The notes under the pieces: model-generated | Seen by the model: only the letters and a program-made list of their open reading frames with translations | Database searches by the model: none | Told to the model about the DNA's origin: nothing | Source of the DNA: Synechococcus sp. PCC 7336 | GTDB lineage: Bacteria > Cyanobacteriota > Cyanobacteriia > Thermostichales > PCC-7336 | Reading direction: 5' to 3' | DNA: 64,000 nt | Assembly (NCBI RefSeq): GCF_000332275.1 | Contig: NZ_CM001776.1 | Location: forward strand, 3,904,008 to 3,968,007 | In this document: positions 50,048-58,979 of the stretch, piece by piece | Numbering within the stretch: the stretch's first letter is position 1 | Layout: each line of letters begins with the position of its first letter | Position numbers and translations under genes: made by a program

Positions 50048-52288
50048 TCAATGAAAATGCTCGATTTTGGCAAACAACTGACCCGTTTTTACGGCTTGGC
50101 AGCGATCGCTGGGGTTCGCTCGCGAAGCTTGCAATTGAGTGCCCGTCAGGTGGGGAGGGTAATAGTAGGTGTACAGATCGGCAGCTTGCGCGAGCCCGTT
50201 CGCCACCAAACCCAAAACAGAGATATTGGAATTCACCAAGTAATCATTGGCAGCGCTGGCGCTGGCGACATCCAGCAGGCCGGGACGGACCACAACCAAC
50301 GCCCCATCGGCCATGCTCGCCAAAATGCCCGCATCGGCGGTGGCGAGTAGGGGCGGACTGTCCAAAACGATGCGATCGTAGTGGCGGGAGAGGACGGCTA
50401 ACATCGATCTGAATTTGCGGTAGTCGAGCGTAGGGGGGCTGGGGCGATCGCCCATTGCCAGCACATCCAGATGGGGCGAGACCGGTTGAATCACTTGTGA
50501 CAGTTGGGCACTCCCCTGCAAGACCTGTCTCAAACCGATGCCGCCATCCAACTGCCAGATCTCGTGCTGTGCGGGGCGGAAGAGATCGCCGTCGATCGAG
50601 AGGGTACGATAGCGGTTTTGGGCCATGACGCTGGCGAGGTTAGCCGCGACGGTGGTTTTCCCCTCCTGCGGCAGGGCGCTGGTCACGGCAATGATTTGGG
50701 GGGCATTGTCCAGTTGAGCAAAGTTGAGGTTGGTTTGCAGGGCGTGGTAGGCAGCACTCGCAGGGGTGAAGGAAGCAGGCGCAGAAGAGCGATCGCCGCC
50801 TGCCAGTTGAAATAAAGGTTGGCGAGGATCGAGCTGGAGGGAGTCTAGATCGGGAATGGTCGCCAAAGACCGATAGGCAAATAGTTTTTTGATATCGCGG
50901 GCAGTTTTAACGGATGGGTCCAGCAGGTCGAGGGCGAAGGCAGTGGCGATCGCCAATAAGCCACCGGCCACCCCTGCCCCTGCCACCAACAACTTGCCAT
51001 TGCGACCCGTAGGACTGGTGGGCGGCAGTGCGGCAGAAATCACGCGGGCATTACCAATGGTTTGGTTCTCGGCAGCTTGCACTTCCCGCAGGCGACCGAG
51101 TAGTGCCTCGTAGGTGCTTTGCGCGGCCTGCAGTCGGCGCTCCAACTCCCGTTGGCTTTGCTCCAGTTCGGGCAGGCTGCTAGCCCGTTCGCGGTTGGCG
51201 GCTAGAGTGGCATTGACTGCGGCAATTTGGCTGCTGAGGGACTGGCGTTCGATTTCCGCTCGCACGAATTCCCCAATCAGATTGGTGCGCAGATCGCTCA
51301 GTTGCAATCCCCCGACAGCGGCGGTCGTCCCGTGGGTCAGTCGCTCGGCTACGCGGGTATCTAACAGTTGCTGCAACTGCTCCAGCTCGGCCTGCAAGCC
51401 CAGAACTACGGGGCTATCGCTGCGGAAGCGGGCGCGTTCGACGGCTAAGTCCGCTTGGATGTCTTGCACTTGCGCCAGGGCGTCGTTCACGCCGGGGGAA
51501 CGGGCCACATCCACCACTTCGAGGGCGCCTTCGAAGGAGAGTCCGAGCTGGTTGCGCAAGGCTTCCGCTCGCCGCGCCATCGCTGCCAACTGGATATTGA
51601 GCTGAGCCGCCTGACCCTTGAGGGCATTCAGCGTTCCCACCGTTGCATTGGCTTCCTGCTGCAGGTCTAAGATGCCGTGCTCCTCTTTAAATGCCCGCAG
51701 CGCTGCTTCTGCTTCATTCACGGTGGCTTCGCTGCGGGGTAACTGAGTTTCAATAAATTGGCGGGCGGCGGCAGCGGCGGCTTGGTTGGCTCGAACGTTG
51801 TTTTCGAGATAGACCTCCATCAGTTTGTTTGCCACCCGCGCAGCCATTTGCGGGTCGGGGCTGAGGTAGCTGACGGCGATCGCATCCGTACCGAGCACGG
51901 AGTCAGTGGAGAGATTGCGCACAAATGTGGCGTAAGAGAGCGGTTCGCCTTCTTCTGTTTGCAAGCCCAGCTCGGCAATGGTCTCTTGCACCACAGTGAC
52001 CGATCGCAAAATTTCCAGTTGAGTATCAGCCGGATTATTCTGCAATCCCAGCGTGTCCACTTCCCCCAATGTCCCCCCCAAGCCCGTCAGCGAGGCTGTT
52101 CGATCCACTTCCACCAATAGCTTCCCCTCGGCCTCGTACGCGGGGGTCTGCAGCACAATCGCTGCGGCAGTGAGAACCGGTAGAGACAGAAACACCGCGA
52201 TCGCGGGCTTCCAGTGGCGTTTCAGCACCAGCCAATATTCTTCTAGTTCGATGTCTTCGTGACGCAGTTCGGCAGACACGGGATTCAT
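50048..52288 (-). CDS. Wzc-like polysaccharide co-polymerase / tyrosine autokinase
   Basis: This protein controls chain length and export of exopolysaccharide from the inner membrane. From ATG 52288 it has 746 residues; the frame is open into the MITE upstream (52345), but those residues are element sequence. It has an N-terminal Wzz domain with a TM helix (PAIAVFLSLPVLTAAAIVLQ), a long periplasmic coiled-coil region with many Gln/Ala, and a second TM helix (LLVAGAGVAGGLLAIATAFA). The BY-kinase domain follows: Walker A SALPQEGKTTVAANLASVM, A' LSIDGDLFRP and Walker B RIVLDSPPLL. A tyrosine cluster (LYTYYYPPH) lies near the C-terminus and is the likely autophosphorylation site. Confidence 0.93.
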   Translation of the reverse strand: MNPVSAELRHEDIELEEYWLVLKRHWKPAIAVFLSLPVLTAAAIVLQTPAYEAEGKLLVEVDRTASLTGLGGTLGEVDTLGLQNNPADTQLEILRSVTVVQETIAELGLQTEEGEPLSYATFVRNLSTDSVLGTDAIAVSYLSPDPQMAARVANKLMEVYLENNVRANQAAAAAARQFIETQLPRSEATVNEAEAALRAFKEEHGILDLQQEANATVGTLNALKGQAAQLNIQLAAMARRAEALRNQLGLSFEGALEVVDVARSPGVNDALAQVQDIQADLAVERARFRSDSPVVLGLQAELEQLQQLLDTRVAERLTHGTTAAVGGLQLSDLRTNLIGEFVRAEIERQSLSSQIAAVNATLAANRERASSLPELEQSQRELERRLQAAQSTYEALLGRLREVQAAENQTIGNARVISAALPPTSPTGRNGKLLVAGAGVAGGLLAIATAFALDLLDPSVKTARDIKKLFAYRSLATIPDLDSLQLDPRQPLFQLAGGDRSSAPASFTPASAAYHALQTNLNFAQLDNAPQIIAVTSALPQEGKTTVAANLASVMAQNRYRTLSIDGDLFRPAQHEIWQLDGGIGLRQVLQGSAQLSQVIQPVSPHLDVLAMGDRPSPPTLDYRKFRSMLAVLSRHYDRIVLDSPPLLATADAGILASMADGALVVVRPGLLDVASASAANDYLVNSNISVLGLVANGLAQAADLYTYYYPPHLTGTQLQASRANPSDRCQAVKTGQLFAKIEHFH

Positions 52289-52337
52289 CCTCAGTTCGTC
52301 AGGGTTTTGGGATCGATCGGAGAAAATCATCGGACTA

Positions 52338-52606
52338 AACCTCATCCATGTTGAGACCTGGAGTTTTTAGGCATTGCACTCAGCCCCCTAAATCCCCCAC
52401 CAGTGGGGGACTTGTGAAAGGTTCTCGACTTCGTTCTACAGCTTCAAAAACAGCGATCTCGTTCCCCGTCTCCCAAAGCCAGCTAGTCCTGTAGTCAAGT
52501 CCCCCAGAATGGGGGATTTAGGGGGCGAATGCAGCGAGTGACAGCGCTAGTGAGATCGGCTAATAGGCATCTCCTCAAAACTACGGGTTTCAGACTAGAT
52601 GCGGTT
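52338..52606. mobile_element. MITE copy between the Wzc-like and sugar-transferase genes
   Basis: A 269-bp copy with ends AACC...GGTT and TA duplications (52336-52337 and 52607-52608). It has the same inner inverted arms as the array-2 copies, but the centre has diverged (TTGTGAAAGG, CAGCTTCAAA). Its right edge forms part of the stop codon of the upstream sugar transferase. Confidence 0.93.
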
Positions 52607-53319
52607 TAACAGGCTCCTTTTTGTTGTAGGACAATCCAAAAGGTTTTGAGCAGGAGGTTGAGGTCGTACCCGATGGACCATCGCTGTTGGTAGCGCAAAT
52701 CTAGTGCCACAATGTCTTCGAAATCTCGCACCTGCGATCGCCCGTAAACCTGCCATTCCCCTGTAATTCCGGGCTTGACCCGCAGTCTGAGAAAGTGATG
52801 GGGTTCGTATTGGCTGACTTCTTCTAGGGTGGGGGGACGTGTGCCAATTAAACTCATTTCCCCGCGCCAAACATTCCAAAACTGCGGCAATTCGTCCAGG
52901 CTAGTGCGACGTAAAAAACGTCCAATTCGGGTGGTGCGAGGATCGCATTTACTTTTGAAAATATGGCCTTCTGCTTCATTTTTGACGAGATGCTTGAGGC
53001 CCTCTGCATCCCGAACCATCGAGCGAAACTTCCACAATCGGAAGGGCTTTCCCTGCAGGCCACATCGCCGCTGCGAAAAGAGAATGGGGCCGGGACTGTC
53101 TAGCTTAATGGCGATCGCAATGGGGACAAATAAGATCGATGTGAGCAATAGGCCGACTGAAGAACCGATCAGATCGAGGGTTCGTTTGAGCCCGCTGCTC
53201 GCGGCTGGGTGAATCCCTGCGACGTTCCAGCATATCTGTGGGGTCTGACGGCCAGACCTCGACGAGATGGCTGCGATGGGGGAATCTCGGGCCAGTTTTG
53301 GGGATGAAATGGGTTTCAT
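52606..53319 (-). CDS. Initiating sugar-phosphate transferase (WcaJ/EpsE family)
   Basis: This enzyme transfers the first sugar-1-phosphate to undecaprenyl phosphate. The 237-residue protein has an N-terminal hydrophobic helix (SVGLLLTSILFVPIAIAIKL). The catalytic core is complete: SPGPILFSQRRCGLQGKPFR, WKFRSMVRDAEGLKHL, TRIGRFLRRTSLDELPQFWN with the DE motif, SLIGTRPPTLEE and KPGITGEWQVYGRSQVRDFE. It ends FWIVLQQKGAC and then a TAA made together with the MITE junction (52606-52608). The length at the C-terminus is normal for the family. The start is ATG 53319. Confidence 0.94.
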   Translation of the reverse strand: MKPISSPKLARDSPIAAISSRSGRQTPQICWNVAGIHPAASSGLKRTLDLIGSSVGLLLTSILFVPIAIAIKLDSPGPILFSQRRCGLQGKPFRLWKFRSMVRDAEGLKHLVKNEAEGHIFKSKCDPRTTRIGRFLRRTSLDELPQFWNVWRGEMSLIGTRPPTLEEVSQYEPHHFLRLRVKPGITGEWQVYGRSQVRDFEDIVALDLRYQQRWSIGYDLNLLLKTFWIVLQQKGAC

Positions 53320-53358
53320 ACTGCAATCCCTCTAAGCGTGAGTGAACCGTCTTTGGGT

Positions 53359-54558
53359 TTAAGCAGACAATAACGGTGGGGTGGAAAAGGCAGCGTAGGG
53401 GAGTGTTTCGCATTCGGGGGCGACATACCGCAGAAAGAAATCCACGGTCGTTCTCGACACCCAGCCCTTACGGATCGCCAACTCTCCAAAGCCAATCCGG
53501 TAATGTTTGTGTTCCTCTAGCAGGTGGCGGATTTGCCCCTCGTTCAGGAGACCGGCTTGCCTGAGGTATTCCCCTAACGGTCGCTGGCGCATGTCCGAGG
53601 CGAGCTGGGGTAGCCGATGGGCGAAAAAGTCCACGGTTTGTTTGCTGAGCCAGCCTTTGATACCGATAATTTCGCCACATTTGAGGTGGGGATAGTCTGC
53701 CTGGAGCTGTTGGGCGATCGCCAGTTGTTGGGGGGACAGTAGGCCAGCTCGATAGAGCAGGCGATCGCAGTTTTGAGAGGCGATCGCAGTTTTCGCCGCG
53801 AGGCCGAGGCGTTCGGGGGGTCGGTAGAGTTGCAGCATTTGTAGGGGCAACAACCAGAACAGTGGCAGACTTTCCCACAAATATCGCTTCCACAATCGTT
53901 TGGGCTCGCTCATCAGGCGGTGTAGCCATTCCAAACCGCTCTCACTCATCCAGCGGGGCGATCGCTGCTGGGTTCCTGCCTCAAAATCTAACGCGGCACC
54001 AATGGCTAGAAATACTTTAATGCCAGTCAATCTGTGGCGATTCTTGTAGATCCAGATCTCTTGCTTGGGTGCGCCCAATCCGATCGCTAAAGTAGTTGCT
54101 CTCGAACGGTTAATCCGCTCAATAATTTCCTGACACTCGCCAGGATTATTTTCAAAACTATAGGATGGAGAGTAGACATCGACGACCATCATTCGACCTG
54201 TCATCTCGTTCACTCTATGTCGAGTAATCTCGGCGACTCCAGACCCAGCCCCGAGCAAAAATAGCGTGACACTTGGGTCGTTTTGGTAGTGTCGAATATA
54301 AGATGGCAGGAGGTCTGAACCCGAGATTTTTTCTCGGATTGGCTGACCCAATAGAGTCGAGGCATACTTGAGGATTTGACTGTCGCAGACGCGATAGGTG
54401 GCAGATGTATAGGCTCGATAAAATTCCCAATCCTTTTGAAGCTTCATCAGGTGATCGACATTCAGCGTGAAAACCGAGCCGCCGTGTCGCAGGTTTTCTA
54501 GCAATTGATGGCTATAAATATTGTCCAGAGAAGCATTGAGGATCTTGACTTGTTCCAT
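53359..54558 (-). CDS. WecB/TagA/CpsF glycosyltransferase with duplicated C-terminal domain
   Basis: From ATG 54558 (GGAGG ribosome-binding site) the product has 399 residues. The first 240 are a GT26 domain: VFTLNVDHLMKLQKDWEFYR, GSDLLPSYIRHYQN, LAIGLGAPKQEIWIYKNRHR and FLAIGAALDFEAGTQQRSPR. GT26 enzymes add the second sugar, often ManNAcA or a GlcA-like sugar. Residues about 280-390 hold two copies of a helical motif: GEIIGIKGWLSKQTVDFFAH and GELAIRKGWVSRTTVDFFLR, each preceded by an L-x-x-A-GLL-x-x-QI/L-type helix. I know such C-terminal repeats in cyanobacterial proteins but not their function; perhaps they recruit the enzyme to a partner. Confidence 0.9.
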   Translation of the reverse strand: MEQVKILNASLDNIYSHQLLENLRHGGSVFTLNVDHLMKLQKDWEFYRAYTSATYRVCDSQILKYASTLLGQPIREKISGSDLLPSYIRHYQNDPSVTLFLLGAGSGVAEITRHRVNEMTGRMMVVDVYSPSYSFENNPGECQEIIERINRSRATTLAIGLGAPKQEIWIYKNRHRLTGIKVFLAIGAALDFEAGTQQRSPRWMSESGLEWLHRLMSEPKRLWKRYLWESLPLFWLLPLQMLQLYRPPERLGLAAKTAIASQNCDRLLYRAGLLSPQQLAIAQQLQADYPHLKCGEIIGIKGWLSKQTVDFFAHRLPQLASDMRQRPLGEYLRQAGLLNEGQIRHLLEEHKHYRIGFGELAIRKGWVSRTTVDFFLRYVAPECETLPYAAFSTPPLLSA

Positions 54559-54763
54559 ATTAACCTCCTTTATCGAGTCAAGTGAGCACCAATCTCTAGC
54601 AGCGAGCAGCCTAAATATTGCGATCGCCAAGGAGCGATCGCCCTTATCAAAAGGGATGAAAAATTATTAGTAATTTCTAAGAAAAAAGATGGTATCCATG
54701 TCAAACGATCGAGCTATTGATAGGTATTTGTCGATCTGGTCTGGATTTTGCTGGGAATACATA

Positions 54764-55039
54764 AACCCCATCCATATTGAGATCTGGAGTTTTCAGACAT
54801 TGCACTCGGCCCCCTAAATCCCCCACCAGTGGGGGACTTCCGAGAGGCTATTGGCTTCGTTCTACAACTTTAACGATCGCGATCTCCATCGCCTTCCCTG
54901 CCTCCCAACCTTCAACTGGAACTGTACTCAAGTCCCCCAGAATGGGGGATTTAGGGGGCTAATGCAGCGAACCACAGTGCCAGTGAGAGGGTCTAATAGA
55001 CACATTCTCAAAACTATGGGTCTCTACTTAGACGGGGTT
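54764..55039. mobile_element. MITE copy upstream of the WecB-like gene
   Basis: A 276-bp copy with ends AACC...GGTT and TA duplications (54762-54763 and 55040-55041). The inner arms are conserved (AGTCCCCCAGAATGGGGGAT). It is intergenic between the GT4 gene and the WecB-like gene. Confidence 0.9.
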
Positions 55040-55432
55040 TAGAGCTATAGAATTGCGCTCGGGATCGCCTTTCTAAGCTGAATATATCCTAGGCCAAGAT
55101 GAAGCTAATGTAAAGTTGCATAGATTACTTTTTACGTATTTCTTGAAAAGTTCTTTTGTATCAGTAATTCTATTTTTAAATATGAGTATTTTTGGTCTTT
55201 AAATCTGTAGTTAATTTTTCTTTTATTTGTCAATACTTGTTCTGATTTTCCGATTTAATTGTGTTCGTCAATATCCTGCTAAATATAAGTCCCTATGTTT
55301 GCATTTTTGCCTACTTCGGATAGGTGTTTGGGAAAACTTTGTTGGAGTTTCTGGAAATAACCTATGCTGTATTGGTCAGTTTTTTGGAGGTTGAGATTCC
55401 CGAGCCTTTCTGCAGAAAGAGCGCTGACCGTC
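55040..55432. other. AT-rich intergenic region with no gene seen
   Basis: About 390 bp, strongly AT-rich at 55130-55270. It contains no frame that looks coding and no repeat apart from the adjoining MITE. It lies 5' of the WecB-like gene and 3' of the GT4 gene, so it could carry the WecB-like gene's promoter. Confidence 0.5.
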
Positions 55433-55461
55433 AAAAAAATCTCCCGCCTTTAGACGGGAGA
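55433..55461 (-). terminator. Rho-independent terminator after the GT4 gene
   Basis: Read on the minus strand: stem TCTCCCGTC, loop TAAAG, GGCGGGAGA, then TTTTTTT. It lies 37 bp past the GT4 stop and probably ends the GT2-to-GT4 transcript. Confidence 0.88.
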
Positions 55462-55498
55462 ATTAGCGCGGTCTGTTGCAACTCATAGATTGAGGACG

Positions 55499-56773
55499 CT
55501 ACACTCCACGCCCCAGTGGCTGCAAAACTTCTACCTGCCGATCGCCCTCGGGACGCAAAGGCTCGGCCTGTCCGGCCAGCCGACTGCCCATCACCCGATA
55601 CAGCCACGCCACCTCGCGAGCAATGTCGAACTCTGCCGCTACCTTCGCTCGCCCCGCCGCTCCCAGCCGCGATCGCAACCGATCGTCCCCCAACAGCGTG
55701 GAGATGCGATTGCCCAACGCCAGCGCATCCCCTGGCGGCACCAAATATCCACTCTCGCCGTCATCCACCAACTCGCTAATGCCGGCAATCCGCGTTGCCA
55801 CCACCGGCAATCCCGCTGCCATTGCCTCCATCAACACCACCGGCACCCCTTCCGCAAAACTGGGCAACACCAACAGGTCCGACTCTTGCAAGCACTGCCG
55901 CACCTCCAATCGCGACTTGTATCCCACAAACCGAACCTGTTCGCGAATTCCCAACTGCCGAACCCTGGCCTCTAATTGGGGGCGATCGCCGCCATCCCCA
56001 ACCACCGTTAACAGCAGATCGGGGTGGCGTTCTTTCAAAGCAGCAAGACTGTCAAATAACACGGGTAACCCTTTGGCAGCGTCTAGGCGACCCACATAGA
56101 GTAGATGCCGACCGAGGCGATCGCGATCTGCGGGACGAAACTCGCTCGGGTCCACCCCACAGTGAACGACGTGCAGTTTGTCCCAACAGTCGGGAGTGGA
56201 AAACAACATCGCTTGGCTGCGACAGAAGTGACTGATGCAGCAGACAAACAGAGACTTGGCAATCTTGATGTCGATGCGCCAGCGGTGGGGTTCGAAAAAG
56301 ACGTAAGGGCCGTGCAGGGTGAAGCTAAAGCGAATGCCCGCCAACTCGGCAGCGAGCATAGCCACGGTGCAACTGGAATCGGCGAAATGGTTGTGCAGGT
56401 GTCGGACGGCCTCCCGCTGGAGGTGACGGGCCAGCAATCCCGCCTCGGCGAAATAGAACAGTTGGTACAGGACTCCCCGCAGGCCGGGAGGACAAATGGC
56501 GATCGCCAGCCGCAGTGCTTGCCAGTAGCGTCGAGGATTGGCGATCGCCAACTGCAGGTGAGCGATCGCCAGTTCCAAGGGATTGCCCGGCAGGATGTAA
56601 AACGTCCGTTCCCGCTCGGCCCTTTGCTCTGGCCCCACCCAATGCTCGCTGCCGGTGGGGCGGACAGAACAGGTCAATACTTCAGCCCCCAGCTCGCGCA
56701 GGGTTTCCACTTCCCGCTGGATAAAGGTGTCAGTGGCGCGGGGATATTCTCCAGTGAGGTAGGCAAGACGCAT
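55499..56773 (-). CDS. Glycosyltransferase family 4
   Basis: This 424-residue cytoplasmic GT-B glycosyltransferase probably adds a sugar to the growing lipid-linked unit. The N-terminus MRLAYLTGEYPRATDTFIQR is a common GT4 opening. The acceptor side has HLHNHFADSSCTVAMLAAEL and SFTLHGPYVFFEP. The donor side has LHVVHCGVDPSEFRP, YVGRLDAAKGLPVLFDSLAA and SFAEGVPVVLMEAMAAGLPV with the conserved E-x7-E. The C-terminus DIAREVAWLYRVM is also usual. It is the last gene of the unit ending at the terminator at 55433; the SDR gene lies 9 bp upstream. Confidence 0.93.
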   Translation of the reverse strand: MRLAYLTGEYPRATDTFIQREVETLRELGAEVLTCSVRPTGSEHWVGPEQRAERERTFYILPGNPLELAIAHLQLAIANPRRYWQALRLAIAICPPGLRGVLYQLFYFAEAGLLARHLQREAVRHLHNHFADSSCTVAMLAAELAGIRFSFTLHGPYVFFEPHRWRIDIKIAKSLFVCCISHFCRSQAMLFSTPDCWDKLHVVHCGVDPSEFRPADRDRLGRHLLYVGRLDAAKGLPVLFDSLAALKERHPDLLLTVVGDGGDRPQLEARVRQLGIREQVRFVGYKSRLEVRQCLQESDLLVLPSFAEGVPVVLMEAMAAGLPVVATRIAGISELVDDGESGYLVPPGDALALGNRISTLLGDDRLRSRLGAAGRAKVAAEFDIAREVAWLYRVMGSRLAGQAEPLRPEGDRQVEVLQPLGRGV

Positions 56774-56782
56774 AGCAGGCTC

Positions 56783-57862
56783 CTAGAGGGTAGGGGTCTT
56801 GGCGGGAGTGCGGGGTGAGGTTTGGGAAGATCTCGGTTGGACCATGCTTGGGGTCGGCAGTTCGGGCAAAGGGAACTTGCCGCGACTGCGGGCGATCGCC
56901 GTTGCCAGAAAATAGCTGGGCCGCCACCGCAGCAGTTGTTTGGCGCGGGAGTTGCTGTAGTTGAGGGGCTTGAAGCGGGCGTGGAGGCGGGCGGGGGTGA
57001 GAATGCCGGGAAGGGCGAAGGGATGGTTTGCGCTTTGGCTGAGGGTCCACACAGCGCGGGCTAGAAGGCGCATGGCTGTCCAGCCGATCGGGATGGTGCG
57101 GGGCATCTCCACCCCTTGTGCGGCCAACAGCTCGACGAACTCCCGCTGGGTGGGCAGGTCGTCATCCACAATATTGAGGGTTTGGCCGATGGCCTCGGGC
57201 GACTCCAGGGCTTTGACAATTGCTGACGCGCAGTTTTCCACATAGGTAAGGGGAATGCGGGCGCGATCGCCAACGGCCAGCCACAGATCCTCCTGTAGCT
57301 TGGCCCCCAGATGGGCATTCCACAAATTCTCCCGCCCGTAGATCGCCCCCGGTCGCAACAGCGTTACCGCCCCGTTGCGGTTCTGTTCGAAGGCACGCAC
57401 CAGCCGCTCTTGCAACAGCTTCATCTGGGCGTATGCGTCGCGATATTGGGGAGCCGGTTCTAGAGAACTGCTTTCATCCAAAAGAGTTCCCTCTGGCGGG
57501 TGGAGGCGATCGTACACCGAGAAGCTACTAATCGCCACAAGGCGAGTCAGGCCCAATTCCCCCATCACCGCCAGCAGCTTTTGGGTGGCTGCGACCGTAT
57601 CGGTAAATTGGCTGGCAAAGTCACCGGATTTTGCAGCGGCTAAATGGATCGCGGCATCTACTCCCCGCACGGCGGGGTACAGTCCCTCGCGGTCGTTGAG
57701 ATTCAAGCGCACCCCTTCCACATCTGGGCGATCGCGCCATCTCACCTGCGACAGATCTGTAGAAGGTCGCACCACTGCTCGAACGGCGTGTCCGCGACAT
57801 AGCGCCTCTGCCACCACGTACTGTCCCAAAAATCCTGCTGCACCCGTAATCAGTACTTTCAT
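56783..57862 (-). CDS. NAD-dependent epimerase/dehydratase (extended SDR)
   Basis: This enzyme probably modifies a nucleotide sugar. The 359-residue protein has the Rossmann motif VLITGAAGFLGQYVVAEALC, AAIHLAAAKSGDF, VAISSFSVYDRL with the catalytic Ser, and DAYAQMKLLQERLVRAF (YxxxK). The later VTLLRPGAIYGREN is typical of extended SDRs. The tail from about residue 320 is Pro/Thr/Ser-rich and ends without clear structure. The substrate cannot be named. It lies 9 bp upstream of the GT4 gene. Confidence 0.9.
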   Translation of the reverse strand: MKVLITGAAGFLGQYVVAEALCRGHAVRAVVRPSTDLSQVRWRDRPDVEGVRLNLNDREGLYPAVRGVDAAIHLAAAKSGDFASQFTDTVAATQKLLAVMGELGLTRLVAISSFSVYDRLHPPEGTLLDESSSLEPAPQYRDAYAQMKLLQERLVRAFEQNRNGAVTLLRPGAIYGRENLWNAHLGAKLQEDLWLAVGDRARIPLTYVENCASAIVKALESPEAIGQTLNIVDDDLPTQREFVELLAAQGVEMPRTIPIGWTAMRLLARAVWTLSQSANHPFALPGILTPARLHARFKPLNYSNSRAKQLLRWRPSYFLATAIARSRGKFPLPELPTPSMVQPRSSQTSPRTPAKTPTL

Positions 57863-57918
57863 GCGTCGTTCTCCTTCAAACGTTTATGCCGCCCTTGCTA
57901 TGGAGGGGACGATCGGTC

Positions 57919-58968
57919 TTACCAGTAACCCAGTCCCCTTCCCTGCTGAATTTGGCGATTGGCTCGGACAAATAAGGCGAGGTCGGCGACAAATGCACTG
58001 AGGGCGATCGGGAGTCGCACGATCGCCCCCAACAGCGAATGGCTTTTCAGTTTGCGAAATCTGCGAAACAGCAGTCGGGGGGGCACAATCCAACCTCCCT
58101 TGCGAACAGCAACCTCCCGCAGCCAGCGGGCCAGCCAGTCGGGATCGCGATGGTTATTCCGCCGAATCAGCTCTCCCGCATCCTGCCGTGGGGAACATTT
58201 CGCCCACAAATACCGAAACAGCAGGCTATTGATGACATCCCCCACAATCAGCCGCCGCTCGTGCCGCAGCAGCGATCGCCACCCCACATAGGCTTCAAAC
58301 AGGTGGGCAGCCCCCTCCACCCGCTGCACCCGATGCTCCACTTCCGGCCCGGTAAAGCGATCGGTCAACACCATCCCCCGCAAAAAACCATCCTCCACCG
58401 GCAGCCCCTTCGGCATCCAAATCCGCCTCAACACCGCCGCCTGTCCGCAATAAAACTGCCCGCACAAAGCACTCGGGCGGGGGCTGCAACTGGCTAGCGA
58501 CGCCTGTGCTAACAGTCCCTTCTGCCGTTTGAGCTGAATGTCTTTAAGCGGCAAATCGGTGACCACCCAAGTTTCGGGAGCCAGGGCTAGTTTGGCGATC
58601 GCCCGTTCGATCGTGCCGTCCTGCAAAAACTGGATGTCGGCATCCATCAAGCACAGCAGTGACGCATCCCCAGCGGAATGCTCGTGAACGAACAGATTCC
58701 AAGCATTACTTTTGCCTGCCTCGGCAATCTCCAGCACTGTCCAACTGAGCAGCGGAATCGAGATCTCGCGGGCCAAGCGAGTCAGTGCCGCTGTGGCAAT
58801 CTCCACCGTGCGATCGCCACAGCCATTCGCCACCACCATCACCTCAACGGCACTGGCGATCTCCGCCTTGTGGAACACCGTCTGCCGAAACAGCGACTCC
58901 AGCGTGCGCTGAATGTTGCTAGCTTCGTTGTGGGCCAAAATGCCAATGCTGATTGCCGGTTTCATCAC
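57919..58968 (-). CDS. Glycosyltransferase family 2 (first)
   Basis: This 349-residue GT-A enzyme (or one residue shorter from the second Met) opens with ISIGILAHNEASNIQRTLES, the nucleotide-binding start of GT2. The DxD-type motif is CLMDADIQFLQDGTIERAIA. Late parts have FKAYVGW-like (LFEAYVGWRSLLRHERR) and basic segments. A C-terminal hydrophobic stretch (LLGAIVRLPIALSAFVADLA) may attach it to the membrane. It probably adds one sugar of the repeat unit. Confidence 0.88.
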   Translation of the reverse strand: MMKPAISIGILAHNEASNIQRTLESLFRQTVFHKAEIASAVEVMVVANGCGDRTVEIATAALTRLAREISIPLLSWTVLEIAEAGKSNAWNLFVHEHSAGDASLLCLMDADIQFLQDGTIERAIAKLALAPETWVVTDLPLKDIQLKRQKGLLAQASLASCSPRPSALCGQFYCGQAAVLRRIWMPKGLPVEDGFLRGMVLTDRFTGPEVEHRVQRVEGAAHLFEAYVGWRSLLRHERRLIVGDVINSLLFRYLWAKCSPRQDAGELIRRNNHRDPDWLARWLREVAVRKGGWIVPPRLLFRRFRKLKSHSLLGAIVRLPIALSAFVADLALFVRANRQIQQGRGLGYW

Positions 58969-58979
58969 ACCAACCTCCC

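Noticed and set aside
50048-52345. Wzc-like start at 52345
   Set aside because: That ATG and the following residues lie in or beside the MITE; the family-like N-terminus begins at ATG 52288.
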